64,000 nt of DNA from Agrypnia vestita (GCA_016648135.1 JADDOH010000477.1:310001-374000), one strand, 5' to 3'. Positions 21,120-31,385 are shown, counted from the stretch's first letter. Made by a program: numbers and translations. Notes: generated by a model from the letters alone, not told the origin.

Positions 21120-21436
21120 TAGATACGCGGCCCATACACACGTGCGCGCAGATACACGGATAAGAGATTCACTCTCAGGGAAACATTTTAGTGTACAATC
21201 GAGTTCAGTGCGATATTTGTCGGAATGTCTTTGATCTGAAATGAGGGCACAAAGCGAACAAAAAAGGCAGAGAGATTCCGGGAATTGTAAGGGGGGAGGA
21301 GGCGGGAGGTCGGAGGCTGGGCGCACCGCTCCAAAGTGACTCGAGATATTTTAATTGATCACAATAAAGGGCGGCTCGTATCGCAGCGTAAGAATTTAAG
21401 ACGTACAATAAGATCCGTTAACGAAAATTAATACAA
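21120..21436. other. GC-richer, repeat-free island
   Basis: About 21120-21420 contains mixed-composition sequence with a G-rich block (about 21285-21315), CACAATAAAGGGCGG and AATTGATCACAATAA. No transposon motif or supported frame was found. It may be conserved non-coding DNA. Confidence 0.3.
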
Positions 21437-21920
21437 CTAGCTGTAACCCGTCAAAAATTACGGTACTTTACCATTAACCCAAAAGGGAGTTTTTTTTTAC
21501 TCCCTTTATTTTAACTCGTGGCGTCTGGTTGTTTGTTTGTTTGACGGAAAAACTTTGGAGCGATTTTTAACCATTTTCCCGTGATCCAATCGCGCTGAAA
21601 CATTGCAAGCAGACTCGTGGCGACGATCAAAAAGATGTATCAAATTTTCGTTAAATTTTTTTTAATAATTATAGTATAATTTTGGATTTTTCAAATTTTC
21701 AATGGTTTTTTCATACAACTGAATAAGTTGTATGATATGACTGCAACGCGTCTGGTAGACACGAAAACTGATATAATTTTGGATTTTTAGAATTTTTTAG
21801 TACTCCCTTTCGTGGCGTCATCCGACTCAAGCCCAACGCGTAGGGTAAGCGCCAAACCTGTTTTAACTAGTAAATGAGAAAGGTAGTATAATAAAAACTT
21901 CGTTTTTATGGGTTAGTTTT
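21437..21920 (-). mobile_element. Dispersed repeat R2, copy 2, with Helitron-like 3' end
   Basis: On the minus strand the element ends in GACGGGTTACAGCTAG then T, a Helitron-like 3' terminus. About 55 bp upstream is the hairpin AAAGGGAGTAAAA/TTTACTCCCTTT. The body shares ACCCATAAAAACGAAG, TTTAACGAAAATTTGATAC and GCGCGATTGGATCACGG with the R2 copies at 14.9, 35.0 and 51.9 kb. It is non-coding. The 5' end is not fixed, so the Helitron class is tentative. Confidence 0.5.
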
Positions 21921-22094
21921 TTTCTATACCCTCAAATGTCCCGGCCTGTCTGCTCCTTACCTGTATAATCCTTTGTACCTTTATATTTTTATACTGTGTT
22001 TTTACATACTTTGTATTTTGTATATGCTTATATATCGTGTTAATGCTTTCTGTATTTAAATATCTTGATGGTTTATGTATTTTTAAAAATATAT

Positions 22095-22282
22095 ATAGAA
22101 GTGAACTGACGGGACAATGAGGAAAAAAACCCAACTCTGCTTTGCAACGCTGGGTTGCCCTGTTGCTTTTAGCATTAAAAAATCCCAACCTAGCGGTGAA
22201 TGAGTAGGACCGATATATGAGCTTTTGCTTATAAAACGGTCCTGGATAAGCGGTGGGTCTGCCTTCATTGCCCCCTCATTGA
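22095..22282. repeat. Dispersed repeat R5, copy 1
   Basis: GCATTAAAAAATCCCAACC, GAATGAGTAGGACCGATAT, GGAGCTTTTGCTTATAAA-like and AAACGGTCCTGG recur in order at 60.18-60.35 kb. It directly precedes the reverse transcriptase fragment, but the second copy has no RT next to it, so adjacency may be chance. Class unknown. Confidence 0.55.
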
Positions 22283-22284
22283 TT

Positions 22285-23553
22285 TAGGTACCATTTCGGT
22301 TCCGATGGAAGAGGATGCACGGACCAGATTCTCTCACTGCGCCAGATGTCGGAAAAGTTTTTGGCAAAGAACCAACAACTTTTTTGTGCCTTTGTGGATC
22401 TCCAAAAAGCGTATGACAGAGTGATAAGACGAAAGTTATGGAAGGTTTTGTCTGAATATGGGGTGAAGAGTAAACTCATACAAGCAATTGCATCCCTGTA
22501 CGAAGGAAGTAGTGCTTGCGTGAGAATTAATGGGACATTCACATCATGGTTCGATATTACAAAAGGTGTCAAACAGGGATGCGTAATGTCACTATGGCTT
22601 TTCAACCTGTATATGGATAATTGTATGAAAGAACTGAAGGAACTAGAAGTTGGAGCGAAAATGGACGGACTCACCATATCCTGTCTGCTATACGCAGACG
22701 ATGCAGTATTAGTGGCTAACAGTGAAGCTGATCTGCAGTGCCTGGTATCCAGGATGTCCGATGTTTGCATGCAGAGTGAACTTCTGATGAATGTCAGCAA
22801 ATCGAAAGTGATGGTATTCGAGAGAGACGAAAGAGTGACTAAGTGTGATGTAATTATAAACAACGAATGCTTAGAACAAGTGAACGAGTTTGTGTATTTG
22901 GGAAGTATATTTAGTAGAGACGGCAAGGCTGAGAATGATATCGAAAGGAGAGTAACTGCGGGAAACAAAATTAATGGTGCACTAAATGCAATTATGGCCA
23001 ATAAGAATCTGTCAAAGGAAGCAAGACTAGCGGTACATAATGGCGTTCTAGTGCCAATCCTTATGTATGGAAGTGAAGCCTGGAATTGGCAAAAGAGGAA
23101 TGAAAGTAGACTGAATGCGGTTGAAATGCGGTCACTAAGACGCTTGTGTGGAAAATCTTTGAACGATAGAGTGAGGAATGAACAAATTAGAAGTGAATGC
23201 AATGCTGGCTGTAGTGTGGTAGATAGAATAAAGAAAGGAGTGCTCAGATGGTTTGGTCATGTGGAACGTATGAACGAGGAAAGGATGGATAAGAAAATAT
23301 ATGAGGCGAGTGTTGAAGGCAACAGGAATAGAGGGCGTCCGCGAAAGACCTGGCACGATCAGGTACTATTACTACTAGTACAAGTATTTGAGGATGGCCC
23401 TGTTAAAAGCCGCAACAACCGTAGAACGTGTATGAGAAGATGTATGAATGTGGCCGAAGCAAAAGTGGTGTGCCAGGATAGAAGAGTGTGGCGTTCAGTC
23501 CTCTCTGCCTACCCCTGCGGGGAAACGGCGTGATGGTTAGTTAGTTAGTTAGT
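22285..23553 (+). mobile_element. 5'-truncated non-LTR retrotransposon (LINE), family A copy 1
   Basis: The body begins at about 22306 with SDGRGCTDQILSLRQ, part of the RT finger region, and runs through the protein end to a (GTTA)n-type tail GGTTAGTTAGTTAGTTAG at about 23534-23553. Five further copies lie at 18.4-19.1 (-), 29.9 (+), 35.3 (-), 49.3 (+) and 55.4 (-) kb; the tail is best preserved in those at 35.3 and 55.4 kb. The endonuclease and N-terminal RT are missing. Motifs are RTE-like, but clade assignment is tentative. Confidence 0.85.
22346..23533 (+). CDS. Reverse transcriptase C-terminal half of LINE family A
   Basis: This 395-residue frame is the longest in the window. The first catalytic Asp lies in FVDLQKAYDR (residue 18). 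GVKQGCVMS follows at 74-82 and LLYADDAVLVA at 114-124 supplies the YADD active site. Then come NVSKSKVMVFER, EFVYLGSIFSRDG, VLVPILMYGSEAW, VLRWFGHVERM and RGRPRKTW. The true frame continues upstream of this Met as GRGCTDQILSLRQ, so the Met is not a natural start. A CTATTACTACTAGTA expansion at about 23363-23380 inserts LLLLV-like residues after HDQV. MSLWLF replaces the usual MSPWLF. It reverse-transcribes element RNA at nicked DNA in intact relatives; this copy lacks the endonuclease and is not autonomous. Confidence 0.88.
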   Translation: MSEKFLAKNQQLFCAFVDLQKAYDRVIRRKLWKVLSEYGVKSKLIQAIASLYEGSSACVRINGTFTSWFDITKGVKQGCVMSLWLFNLYMDNCMKELKELEVGAKMDGLTISCLLYADDAVLVANSEADLQCLVSRMSDVCMQSELLMNVSKSKVMVFERDERVTKCDVIINNECLEQVNEFVYLGSIFSRDGKAENDIERRVTAGNKINGALNAIMANKNLSKEARLAVHNGVLVPILMYGSEAWNWQKRNESRLNAVEMRSLRRLCGKSLNDRVRNEQIRSECNAGCSVVDRIKKGVLRWFGHVERMNEERMDKKIYEASVEGNRNRGRPRKTWHDQVLLLLVQVFEDGPVKSRNNRRTCMRRCMNVAEAKVVCQDRRVWRSVLSAYPCGETA

Positions 23554-23745
23554 AAGGAGTAAGTTGGCAACCCCGGAGGGAAGACGGCCGGTGGGTCGAT
23601 CCAGATTAAGCTGGGAGAGGCAACAAAAAATGTATCTGAAAACAGAATGGGTCTGGACTGGTTGACTCGTGCAGAAGCAGCGTAAGACGAGTCTTTGGGC
23701 CCCCGACCCTACTAGGACAAGGGGAAGAAGATGATGTTGATGAGG
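23554..23745 (+). mobile_element. LINE 3' tail, family D copy 2 (empty-site reference)
   Basis: Starting right after the family A tail, this contains CAACCCCGGAGGGAAGACGG, GATTAAGCTGGGAGAGGCAA and CCTACTAGGACAAGGGGAAG, then a GAAGAAGATGATGTTGATG tail. It is the sense version of the interrupted minus-strand element at 8975-9059 plus 11361-11755. The insertion site of the hAT-like element is unoccupied here (GGACTGGTTGACTC). Confidence 0.75.
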
Positions 23746-23754
23746 AGTAAGTAT

Positions 23755-23850
23755 TTATTTATATTTAAAAAAAAGAAAAAAAGTAGAATGAAACAAGTTA
23801 CGGACGTTACACGGACGGACAGACAGATAAAGAAATTATTATAATTGAGA
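23755..23850 (-). mobile_element. Helitron-like 5' end fragment
   Basis: The minus strand starts TCTCAATTATAATAATTTC after a host A and continues TTTATCTGTCTGTCCGTCC, as in the pieces at 7.95, 25.76 and 45.9 kb. No CTAG terminus is present on the other side. About 23856-24100 beyond it is non-coding with nothing recognised. Confidence 0.4.
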
Positions 23851-24104
23851 TTTAATCATTCTTCATTACAAGTGAAAATAACATTAAGGGCTGGTTTTAT
23901 CAACTTGGATTGTAACTGGCGACGACAGATGAAACTGTGAAGCCGGTACGCGTGCGCACTGCGCGCGATTTTTAGCATCTAAACCTTTTTTTCGAGACAG
24001 TAAATATCTATTGATTTTGATCTTGCTACTCCTCTTAGATCACCACGTATTAAAAATAATAAATAATAAACAAAACTTTCATTTTCATTGGACACAAGTA
24101 CGTA

Positions 24105-24480
24105 ACAAACCGTGACCTCATATCAATAGTTATGGAGATATGCTACATCAAAGTTTGATTTTTTTCACAATATTTCTGACTTATTTTTTGTAAAACGTTG
24201 GACCATCATAACAGTAAATTTTATAAAATAAGAAAAATTTATTCCCTTTAATACAAATCAAATAAAATAATAAAAACTTTCCAATTAAAATTGAAAAGCA
24301 TTTCAGAATTTTATCATTTCATTTAACTTGTATTGAAACAAATGAATTTTTCTTAATCCATATAAGTTACTGTAATGAAAGTTCAACGTTTTGTAAAAAA
24401 TAAGTCAGCAAAATTTGATATTGCATAACTCCGTGACTATTGATATTAGGTCATGGCTGCTTGAACATTTTCGGCTCACA
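24105..24480. mobile_element. Long inverted-repeat MITE, family M2 copy 1
   Basis: The left half contains GTGACCTCATATCAATAG, GGAGATATGCTACATCAAA and CTGACTTATTTTTTGTAAAA; the right half is their imperfect reverse complement. Arms are over 100 bp each with a short AT-rich centre. A second copy lies at 53.03-53.43 kb and a half copy at 19.6 kb. It is non-coding. A foldback-type non-autonomous DNA element is the likely class, though no target duplication was fixed. Confidence 0.65.
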
Positions 24481-24913
24481 TTCAAGGCAGAAATATAGTC
24501 CTGCGAGGTAATTAATGTTTTCCAAATAATCCTGTATATTAAATTATTAATGACGACAATATTTATGAATTAAAAATAAAAACAAAATACGAACATGACA
24601 ACTGCTCAAAATGAAAACATTACATGTGACTACCTACTGGAAAGAAAACAAAATTTAATTATGCACTGTGGAATGAATTGTATGGTAAACCGCCGGGGGA
24701 CATTAAGGATGAAACAAATATAATAACTTTGATGTGGAAGTTAAAAAAAATGCGATGTTTCTATTTGACTGAAATATACGTCATTGTATGATACCATCTT
24801 TCATAACAAAAAAAATTACAAACCGAAATATTTATAAATAATAAGTATTTCAAATTTCTTAATAAAATTTTGAGAGTAGGTACATATAATGAAGTTTGGA
24901 AGTAAGAAAAGTG

Positions 24914-25063
24914 TATTATTATTATTATTTTATTAGAAGCGAGACACACCACAAAAACCCAGGCCTTAGGAAATAGCATAGATTAATTATGACCTCACCG
25001 GGAATTGATCCCGGAACCATCGATGTGAGAAGCCGGTGTCTTGCACACTGGGCCACGAGGCAT
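24914..25063 (-). mobile_element. tRNA-headed SINE, family S2 copy 2
   Basis: On the minus strand the tRNA-like head has TGGCCCAGTGTGCAAGACAC (A-box-like) and GGTTCCGGGATCAATTCCC (B-box-like), then GGTGAGGTCA. The body is shared with 3114-3244, and an (AAT)n tail appears on the plus strand as ATTATTATTATTATT at 24915-24930. The element is better preserved than copy 1. Confidence 0.65.
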
Positions 25064-25069
25064 AATTCC

Positions 25070-25757
25070 AAAGTATTACAGATTTGAATGCCATCGTGAT
25101 CCAATTAATAAGGTAGAGTATGAAAGGTCGTATACATTGTAGGAGTAATTTCAAACAACATAATTCTCTATGTAATAATGTCCGTCACTAACGTTCCAAG
25201 AGCTGCGATGGACATTTTCCATAGAGGATGATGCTTTTTTTTCTCTATAAACCTCATTTATGTTTGAAGTACGGCAAAAATGAAATTGTCGCAGACAAGT
25301 TAAAAAGTTTACTAAAAACGACATAGGAATTTAAAAAAAGAATATAAACAGGAAAAAAATAGTCAGCCTCAGCACAGGAACCCCTAGTGAGGAGGACTAA
25401 GAACAAAAACACCAACAACAATCACTTATTGTACTTATTATTTTATTTTACACATATACATGTACCTAACCTAACCTAACAAAAAATCATATTTCCGCCA
25501 TGTAACGGACATTGGAACATAGAGAATTTTTATTATAATAAAAATTTCAAGAAACAAAAGAAAAAAATATTCCGCATTTAAAAAAATATATAAAAGAGAA
25601 TAAGATTTGATTTAAATACCACTATGTCATAAAAACTACCAACTTGGATAAAAATGAAACTAGAACATATAAAAGTATGTCATTTTTGACGCGATATATT
25701 AGTTTATAGATAGTTTTATATACATATTAAATAAAATCAGTAACTTAACGGAGAGAA
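25070..25757. other. Non-coding stretch, nothing recognised
   Basis: AT-rich. CCTAACCTAACCTAAC at about 25466-25481 is a three-unit telomere-like run of the type scattered in insect genomes. No gene supported. Confidence 0.4.
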
Positions 25758-25981
25758 TCCCAATTACAATCATTTTGTTGTCGGTCTGTCTATCAGTCCC
25801 CGTAACTCTGTGTGACTCCCGTAACTTTTTGATAGTTTTTTTTTTGAAAATTTTTTTTGAACACATTTTATTTGAATTTTTTAAAAAATTTTTAACATTT
25901 TTTTTTAGTAAAATAAATAAATACATATTCCTTAGGAACCGCCGTGTAAAAGAACCGTTATTTTTGACGGGTCACAGCTAG
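25758..25981 (+). mobile_element. Short Helitron-like element, both ends visible
   Basis: It begins TCCCAATTACAATCATTTTG after A at 25757 and ends GACGGGTCACAGCTAG before T at 25982. TC at the start, CTAG at the end and insertion between A and T match Helitron rules. The 224-bp body has TGTCGGTCTGTCTATC near the 5' end and is otherwise AT-rich. The minus-strand relative at 45.76-45.89 kb shows the same two ends closer together. No coding capacity. Confidence 0.6.
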
Positions 25982-25984
25982 TAT

Positions 25985-26600
25985 TAGAGAAAGTAAAGAA
26001 AAATTACATAGGTGTAGAATGTTATTAATAAGTCTTTTCGTAACAGTGTGGGATGATACGGCTTCCTTTGGCATTAGTTTCTTGTAACGTTTCAATAAAT
26101 CTTTAAAACGCCAATATTAATAGTAAAAAAAAACACATGAAATCAATCCACAAATAAAACATGTCGGGAATAAGAAAGCATGGAAATAGTCGGTATCTAC
26201 ATTCTACATAAATATATTCTAGAGATGAATTAACATTCCCTTTGCCTGTTTTATTAACGTGTGGAAATAGGCATGATGACAGATTTTGAAATAAAATTGA
26301 TACACTACATACGATTTTATTGATATACGCATTAGGGTGTGTCACTTTGTATGGCGAAAAAAAAAAGTTTTTTAATTATTGAAATATGAATTAAACACTT
26401 AAATTTATTACGTATAATATGTAGAAACTTTACGACGGTTCAAAACAAGTAAGCTAACAAATACAACCGTTCGGTGTGGAGTCTGACCTAATGAGGCACG
26501 CATAACGGGAGGGCGACCCGAAACAAGCCGAAATTGCCCGAACGGGGGTAGGTATTTAAGCTAACAGATTATCAAAATGAACTTAAATATGGCGTTTTTC
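25985..26600. other. Non-coding stretch, nothing recognised
   Basis: AT-rich DNA with a short less AT-rich patch at about 26465-26545 (GGGCGACCCGAAACAAGCC). No gene or recognised repeat. Confidence 0.4.
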
Positions 26601-26675
26601 TTTTTTAAAATAGAGATGCTAACACGGAATACGTGTCGCATCAATATTCTTAATATTCTCAAACTAAGCCAAAAG
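26601..26675 (-). mobile_element. tRNA-headed SINE, family S1, 3' fragment
   Basis: The minus strand carries only the SINE body, TTGATGCGACACGTATTCC and TTAGCATCTCTATTTTAAAA, matching 48.98-49.05 and 58.32-58.38 kb. The tRNA-like head is missing; an LTR-like sequence adjoins instead. Confidence 0.5.
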
Positions 26676-26689
26676 TTACTGGTGTCCTA

Positions 26690-27110
26690 GAATGGGGCTC
26701 GTTAAATGGGAATGGAGAGTTAAATTAAGTTTTTATTTATCACTAAAGTTACTCAACACCAATTCAAATCACTAAGAGTTTATAGAATATTTGACACAAT
26801 TATTATTCAATATTTGAATTAACACTAATTATCTCTAGCCACACTTCTGTAGAACACTTTTTTAATACGCTATTTCTGTTGCATAGATCACTATCGAGAA
26901 TATTCCGCTCAATTTTGCACGTAAGTACTCGGCCGAATATCTGTCACTCGGTTATACATGCGCTGGTCACACCGCTTTGTCGCTACGCTTTCGCTGGTTT
27001 TATAACTCGCGCGCGCTTGCTTTCGCCTTTTTATACAAAACGGATTGGTTTTCAAATGGTTGAGTCTATTCTACACATTTCTAGTATTCCCTTGACATTT
27101 CTATGAGAGA
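26690..27110 (-). mobile_element. LTR-like promoter region, family L2 copy 1
   Basis: On the minus strand a TATA-like GTATAAAAAGGCG precedes GTGACAGATATTCGGCCG, TACTTACGTGCAAAATTGAG and GGAATATTCTCGATAGTGA. These align in order with 48.02-48.12 kb (GCGACAGCGATATTCTGG, TTCTTACGTTGCGAAA, GGAATATTCTAGTGAATAG). Downstream is ATAAATAAAAACTTAATTT, a plausible polyadenylation region. No gag or pol is seen, so a solo LTR or 5' leader relic is inferred. Confidence 0.35.
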
Positions 27111-27114
27111 ATAT

Positions 27115-29499
27115 CCCTGTCGAGTTCAGAGTGTTGTGGAATATTAGAGAGATTTTGATAGTGCGTAATTTCTTCCGATTTTACGTATTGTGCCCATTTT
27201 ATCTAAAAGGCTTCAAAAAATAATTTAATAATTATTTTGGGGTAATTCAAAAACCCCGCGTCAGAACAGACGGAAATATTTCGGCATAGTAAGGGAAATG
27301 ATAATACAGTGCAAAGTATAGCTGGTATCGGTATCGGTTCCAAGAGCCCGCCATGTGCTCGGCCGCCCCTGTAGCCGGAGGTGGCTTTGTTGTTAGATCC
27401 AGGGTAGTGTAATGAATTTGAGGGTGCGGACGTGTCTGGATTTAACGCCTTTTTCCTCCCCTGCCCCTCGAGGCGAAAACAATAAAATGAATACTTGATC
27501 AAAGAACCGAAAGGGTAGGCTATAAACATAAGACAGACATATTTCCTTTCGTGTTCCTCGCAACAGCCGCTGGAGATTTCATTTAAATGTGTCGGTGCTG
27601 GGGGTTGGGGTGGGAGCCTCCCTCTCGTTAGGGCTCTGTTAATAATATCATCGCAAATACCGGGGATAAAAGGAGCAATTTAAGGGTAGGTGGGCTACTG
27701 ATTCGTGCTGATGAATAACGTGAACTTTACGTATAGAATAGACATAATTATATTTTAAATGTCGAAATTACGACGGAACCACAACATCTTCTAGAACTCG
27801 TCAGATTATCGAACGCAAGCAATAATAACTAAAACAGTTATAATAATATTATTTATTATTATAATTTTACTCGAGTACGGAAACTCTCATCGAAAAATAA
27901 ATTATTACACTGAATATAAAATAAAAGATCGCAAACTTCTATGATGTATGTAGGATTTTAGGGATGAAAACAATATAACGACTTTTAAAAAAAAAAATTT
28001 AAAATATGTGATATAAACTTTTGAATAAAAATTTAATACACTTATATCTTATGGTGTATACATGAGGAAATATAAAATTATTGTATTACCTACTTAAGAA
28101 TAAAAATACAGTACAAAAAACAATACCAAGAATAAATAATATCTGACCATTGGCTTCTGCAGTTTGTTAATTTGTTTGTAGAATATATTTTCATTTGGAA
28201 AATGGTTGCACACGTACGCTTAGTGACAGAGTAAATAATCAATTCATAAATAAGAGCTTTTCCGCGCAGCTTCGCACGCGTAGATTTTTAGTAAGTTTTA
28301 GTCATATATTATCAATTTGTATATTAAATTTAACATATAAATATGTTATCTTTTGAGTTATACAACTTCTCTATAAGAATTATTTAAATATCTCTTACCG
28401 TTAAAGCAGCATCCGTCAAAAATGCATCGCTCCATCATTTTTCGTCGACTTTAGTTGTAAAATAGTTATATAAGTAGTTTCGGAGATAACCTTCTACATA
28501 CAAACATACAAACTTGATCTCTTTATTATATTAGTAAAGATGAAGCATTGAGAATAGGTTTTAAAAAGCTTTGTATAGATTTTTTAATTCCATGGAACGA
28601 ATGAATAAGTAAGAAAATAATGATAAGAAAGGTATCAGATATGAATTTTGACGGCATCGGAAATATTGAGTCTGTTGGAAAAATTGGCACGAGCAGGCAT
28701 GAGAAGGCGTATTGGAAGATGGCGTAGTCAAATCGAGTAGATAAAGATTTTGCTAGAAATCCAGGGTTAATCAAATTCTTGGACTTGGTTTATCTTTAAT
28801 AAAACATTGAATTTAAATGATCTACACAAAAAGTGAAAGAAGAGGTCCAATAATATTTCGGATCTCACCGCTAGACTGCGCATAGCTCGACTACTAGGGT
28901 GCTCGCGCCACCAAACAGCCATTTCACGCCAATTGCGAGTATAACGGCTACTTTGCAATAGCTGATACATATTAATTCTCTGGTTGAAGGTTCAATGTTA
29001 AAATGGTGATAAAATAAAAATACAATTGCCGAATCAGTTTTACAGAACTCACGAACACAGAAAACCTTGTACTGCATAATGACCATTTCACTCACAACTG
29101 ATGCAAAATGTCTATAGGGCGGCGCAGGAACTTAGCGGTTATTTGCGAAAAACGAGCGATGTATTGAAAGTAACTAAGTTTTGAATCCCTTCTCTAGGTG
29201 GAATTCAAAATTTTCAAACCCTCTTTTCAATTGCTATGTAGATTATTCACATAAGATGTATAATTCGGAAAACATAGCCTTATGAAATTGAGTCCATCAT
29301 TTTGAATAACCTTGTACGTGACATACATGTATATTGTATGAATTCTCTTTAACATCTTTTAAATTTATATAAAGCCTCATCTCATTACTAAGCATGTTTG
29401 GAGTTTTTTTTTAAAAAAAAACGTATAAGTAAGAAAATTACTTTCATAAGGCTTCAGTTAGGCACTTTCTCGTGATTTCCATAAATATATTCAATCTTT
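27115..29499. other. Non-coding stretch with mixed-composition patches
   Basis: About 27255-27720 is less AT-rich with no recognised repeat. About 28255-28300 contains CGCGCAGCTTCGCACGCG, resembling the Helitron hairpin region of 16.4 kb in inverted orientation. About 28435-28545 matches a Helitron-like block at 12.45-12.65 kb. About 28860-29130 is also mixed in composition without recognised features. No gene supported. Confidence 0.4.
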
Positions 29500-29740
29500 T
29501 TAAAATGAGAATCTTCAAGTTTGTGTTTACTGGGGTATTATGCCGTGTTGTTACGACCTTTCGGGCCGACGTTTCGGATCCCATTGCAGGGTCCATCATC
29601 AGGGCTGATGTTGGACCCTGCAATGGGATCCGAAACGTCGGCCCGAAAGGTCGTAACAACACGGCATAATACCCCAGTAAACACAAACTTGAAGATTCTG
29701 AGTGGCCGTGAAAACCTAAGAACATTCTTAAAATGAGAAT
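29500..29740. mobile_element. Palindromic hammerhead-ribozyme insertion, copy P2, with 13-bp target duplication
   Basis: TTAAAATGAGAAT occurs at 29500-29512 and 29728-29740. Between them are two 89-bp arms (29513-29601 and 29606-29694) that pair with a single mismatch at the tip around loop GGGC. A 33-bp unpaired tail follows (29695-29727, ATTCTGAGTGGCCGTGAAAA and so on). The near-perfect pairing implies a recent origin or gene conversion between arms. The tail resembles the one in P3 at 33.13 kb. Confidence 0.85.
29565..29605 (-). ncRNA. Hammerhead ribozyme motif in palindrome P2
   Basis: Reading the minus strand from 29605: helix I strand GCC, CUGAUGA (29602-29596), U, helix II GGACCC/GGGAUCC with a bulged A and loop UGCAAU, GAAA, then CGUC with predicted cleavage after position 29568, and GGC closing helix I. 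Helix III is the self-complementary ACGU. The plus-strand copy in the other arm reads CUGAUGU, losing the essential A, so only the minus-strand transcript is predicted to cleave. Confidence 0.75.
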
Positions 29741-29892
29741 ATTCAGCAAATGTGAATAATTCAAAAACATTTTTCGATTTCATTTTTATCTGATAGACAG
29801 ATATCGGAGAAAAATGTTTGGTATTTCAAATTTTTTTTGAAATAGAAAACATTGTATTGTAATACGTATTATATTTTTAAATTGCCTGAAAT

Positions 29893-30180
29893 TATTCTGA
29901 ATGATAGCAGATAGTAAATTCAAAGCGATGTTCCAGAAACTAGATGAGAGAGATGTAACTAAATGTGAGGTAATGGTAGATAATAAATTCCTGGATTTTG
30001 GTTTTTGGTAAGTATATTCACTAGGGATGGCAAGTTTGAGAAATATATCTAAAGGAGAAATTATGTGATGGGTGCTATGAATACGTTCATCGAACGTGGA
30101 AATTTGTCATGATCAAAATATGAGGTGCATAATGGATTTCTGTTGCAAGTATTAATATATGGAAATAATCTTGGAATTAC
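29893..30180 (+). pseudogene. LINE family A fragment, heavily decayed
   Basis: Scattered matches follow the order of the 22.3-kb copy: DERDVTKCEVMVDNKFLDF (compare DERVTKCDVIINNECLEQ), a SLGMASLRN-like remnant of the FSRDGKAEND block, and VHNGFLLQVLIYG-like sequence. Frame changes are frequent. Both ends are truncated. Confidence 0.6.
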
Positions 30181-30260
30181 AAAAAAAAAATTAAGAGAAT
30201 TGTAAAAATATTTTTAATATTTAAAGCATTAACTTTGAGGTCAGACATTTTAATAAAATG

Positions 30261-30839
30261 TTATTTATGTAAGTATATTACCATTAAAAATTACTTTTTT
30301 GTCTACCGGTTTCGAGACATAACCCATATTTTCGTCAGGACAACCACTACACTATCATGTAAATATTACTATACACCACAACCACAGTATAGTAAACATA
30401 CAGTATTACACCTTCATACAAACAGCCGAAACGACGCCCTTCGAAATCTCGGTATACTTCGGTCTGCGCGGTCGCCGCAGGGCTGCAGTAACGTACGGAT
30501 GCAAGCAGTGTGAGACGCTCCCGCGCATACATTTACGTCAATTTATGGCATCCCAAACCCTAAAGAGTCAGTCAATGAGCAGCCCTGGTGCGTGTTTAAC
30601 CAAGTTTAAGTACCAAGCGGCCGTAGGTATTTATTTCAAGGACAAGGACAACATACTGTATACTTTACCAAACTGTGCCACAACCATATGATTATTTATA
30701 TACCAATACCTTCACCAAAACCAAGGTGTGTAGTGATATTTACATGCTAATGTAGGGATTGTGCTGACAAAGAAAAGGGTTTCGTCTTGAAACCGATTGA
30801 AAAAAAGTAATTTTAGTGGTTATATACTAACATAAATAA
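30261..30839. mobile_element. Inverted-repeat element with hammerhead-type ends
   Basis: The left 30261-30349 and right 30748-30839 segments are imperfect inverted repeats of about 90 bp. Both contain a CUGACRA...GAAACCGRUUG/GUAGAC-like hammerhead block. The roughly 400-bp interior is partly GC-richer (30440-30540, CTGCGCGGTCGCCGCAGGGC) and has no coding. This resembles P1-P3 but with unique sequence retained between the arms. No clear target duplication was found. Confidence 0.55.
30299..30344 (-). ncRNA. Hammerhead-like motif, ACCGGU-type, left arm
   Basis: Minus strand: helix I UUGUC, CUGACGA (30338-30332), a poorly paired 18-nt helix II region, GAAA, CCGGUA, then GACAA completing a 5-bp helix I. 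Helix III is the self-complementary ACCGGU. The core boxes are intact but helix II is weak, so activity is doubtful. The right arm has CUGACAA in place of CUGANGA. Confidence 0.5.
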
Positions 30840-31385
30840 AAATTTTAGAATTGTATAAAGATTGAAAACAAACCCCCCAAAAATTTCAAGTTTCTGATTA
30901 TACTTATGAGAAACGTTTAAGGTTTCTCTTCCTTTGTTATAAACTTAACATTCCTGGGAAAGTTTTAATTTAAAAGTTGAGTTCTGTAAACACTTTTAGG
31001 AGACATTATTCCAGGAAGGTTTCAACACACACAAAAAGACCGGCATTTGTTTAGTGTATGTTAGGGATTTCAAAAATTACTTGCCGTGAATTTTCATCTA
31101 CTTCGGATAAATGTTTGATTTTCTCACAATACAAATATAACAATGGAATTGCGTAGAAAGATAAAATGAGGGGCATAAAAACAAAGGTAGCAATATCCAA
31201 AAAATTAAAAAAATGTTTTGAAAGCAGTCACCGAGGATTACTTATTTAAGATTTACTGAATTCGAGATTTTTAGGATATATAGCTCTATCTCTTTCAAAA
31301 TCATGTTTCAAAATATATACTATTAAAAGGTAAGATAGCAATATCCTATTCAATACAACCCCCAAGGATGTGTCACGTGACAAAA
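30840..31385. other. Non-coding stretch, nothing recognised
   Basis: AT-rich with no recognised repeat or frame. Confidence 0.4.

Noticed and set aside
22276..23202. 308-residue open frame on the minus strand
   Set aside because: It is the antisense shadow of the LINE reverse transcriptase; the plus strand carries FVDLQKAYDR and YADD in the right order.
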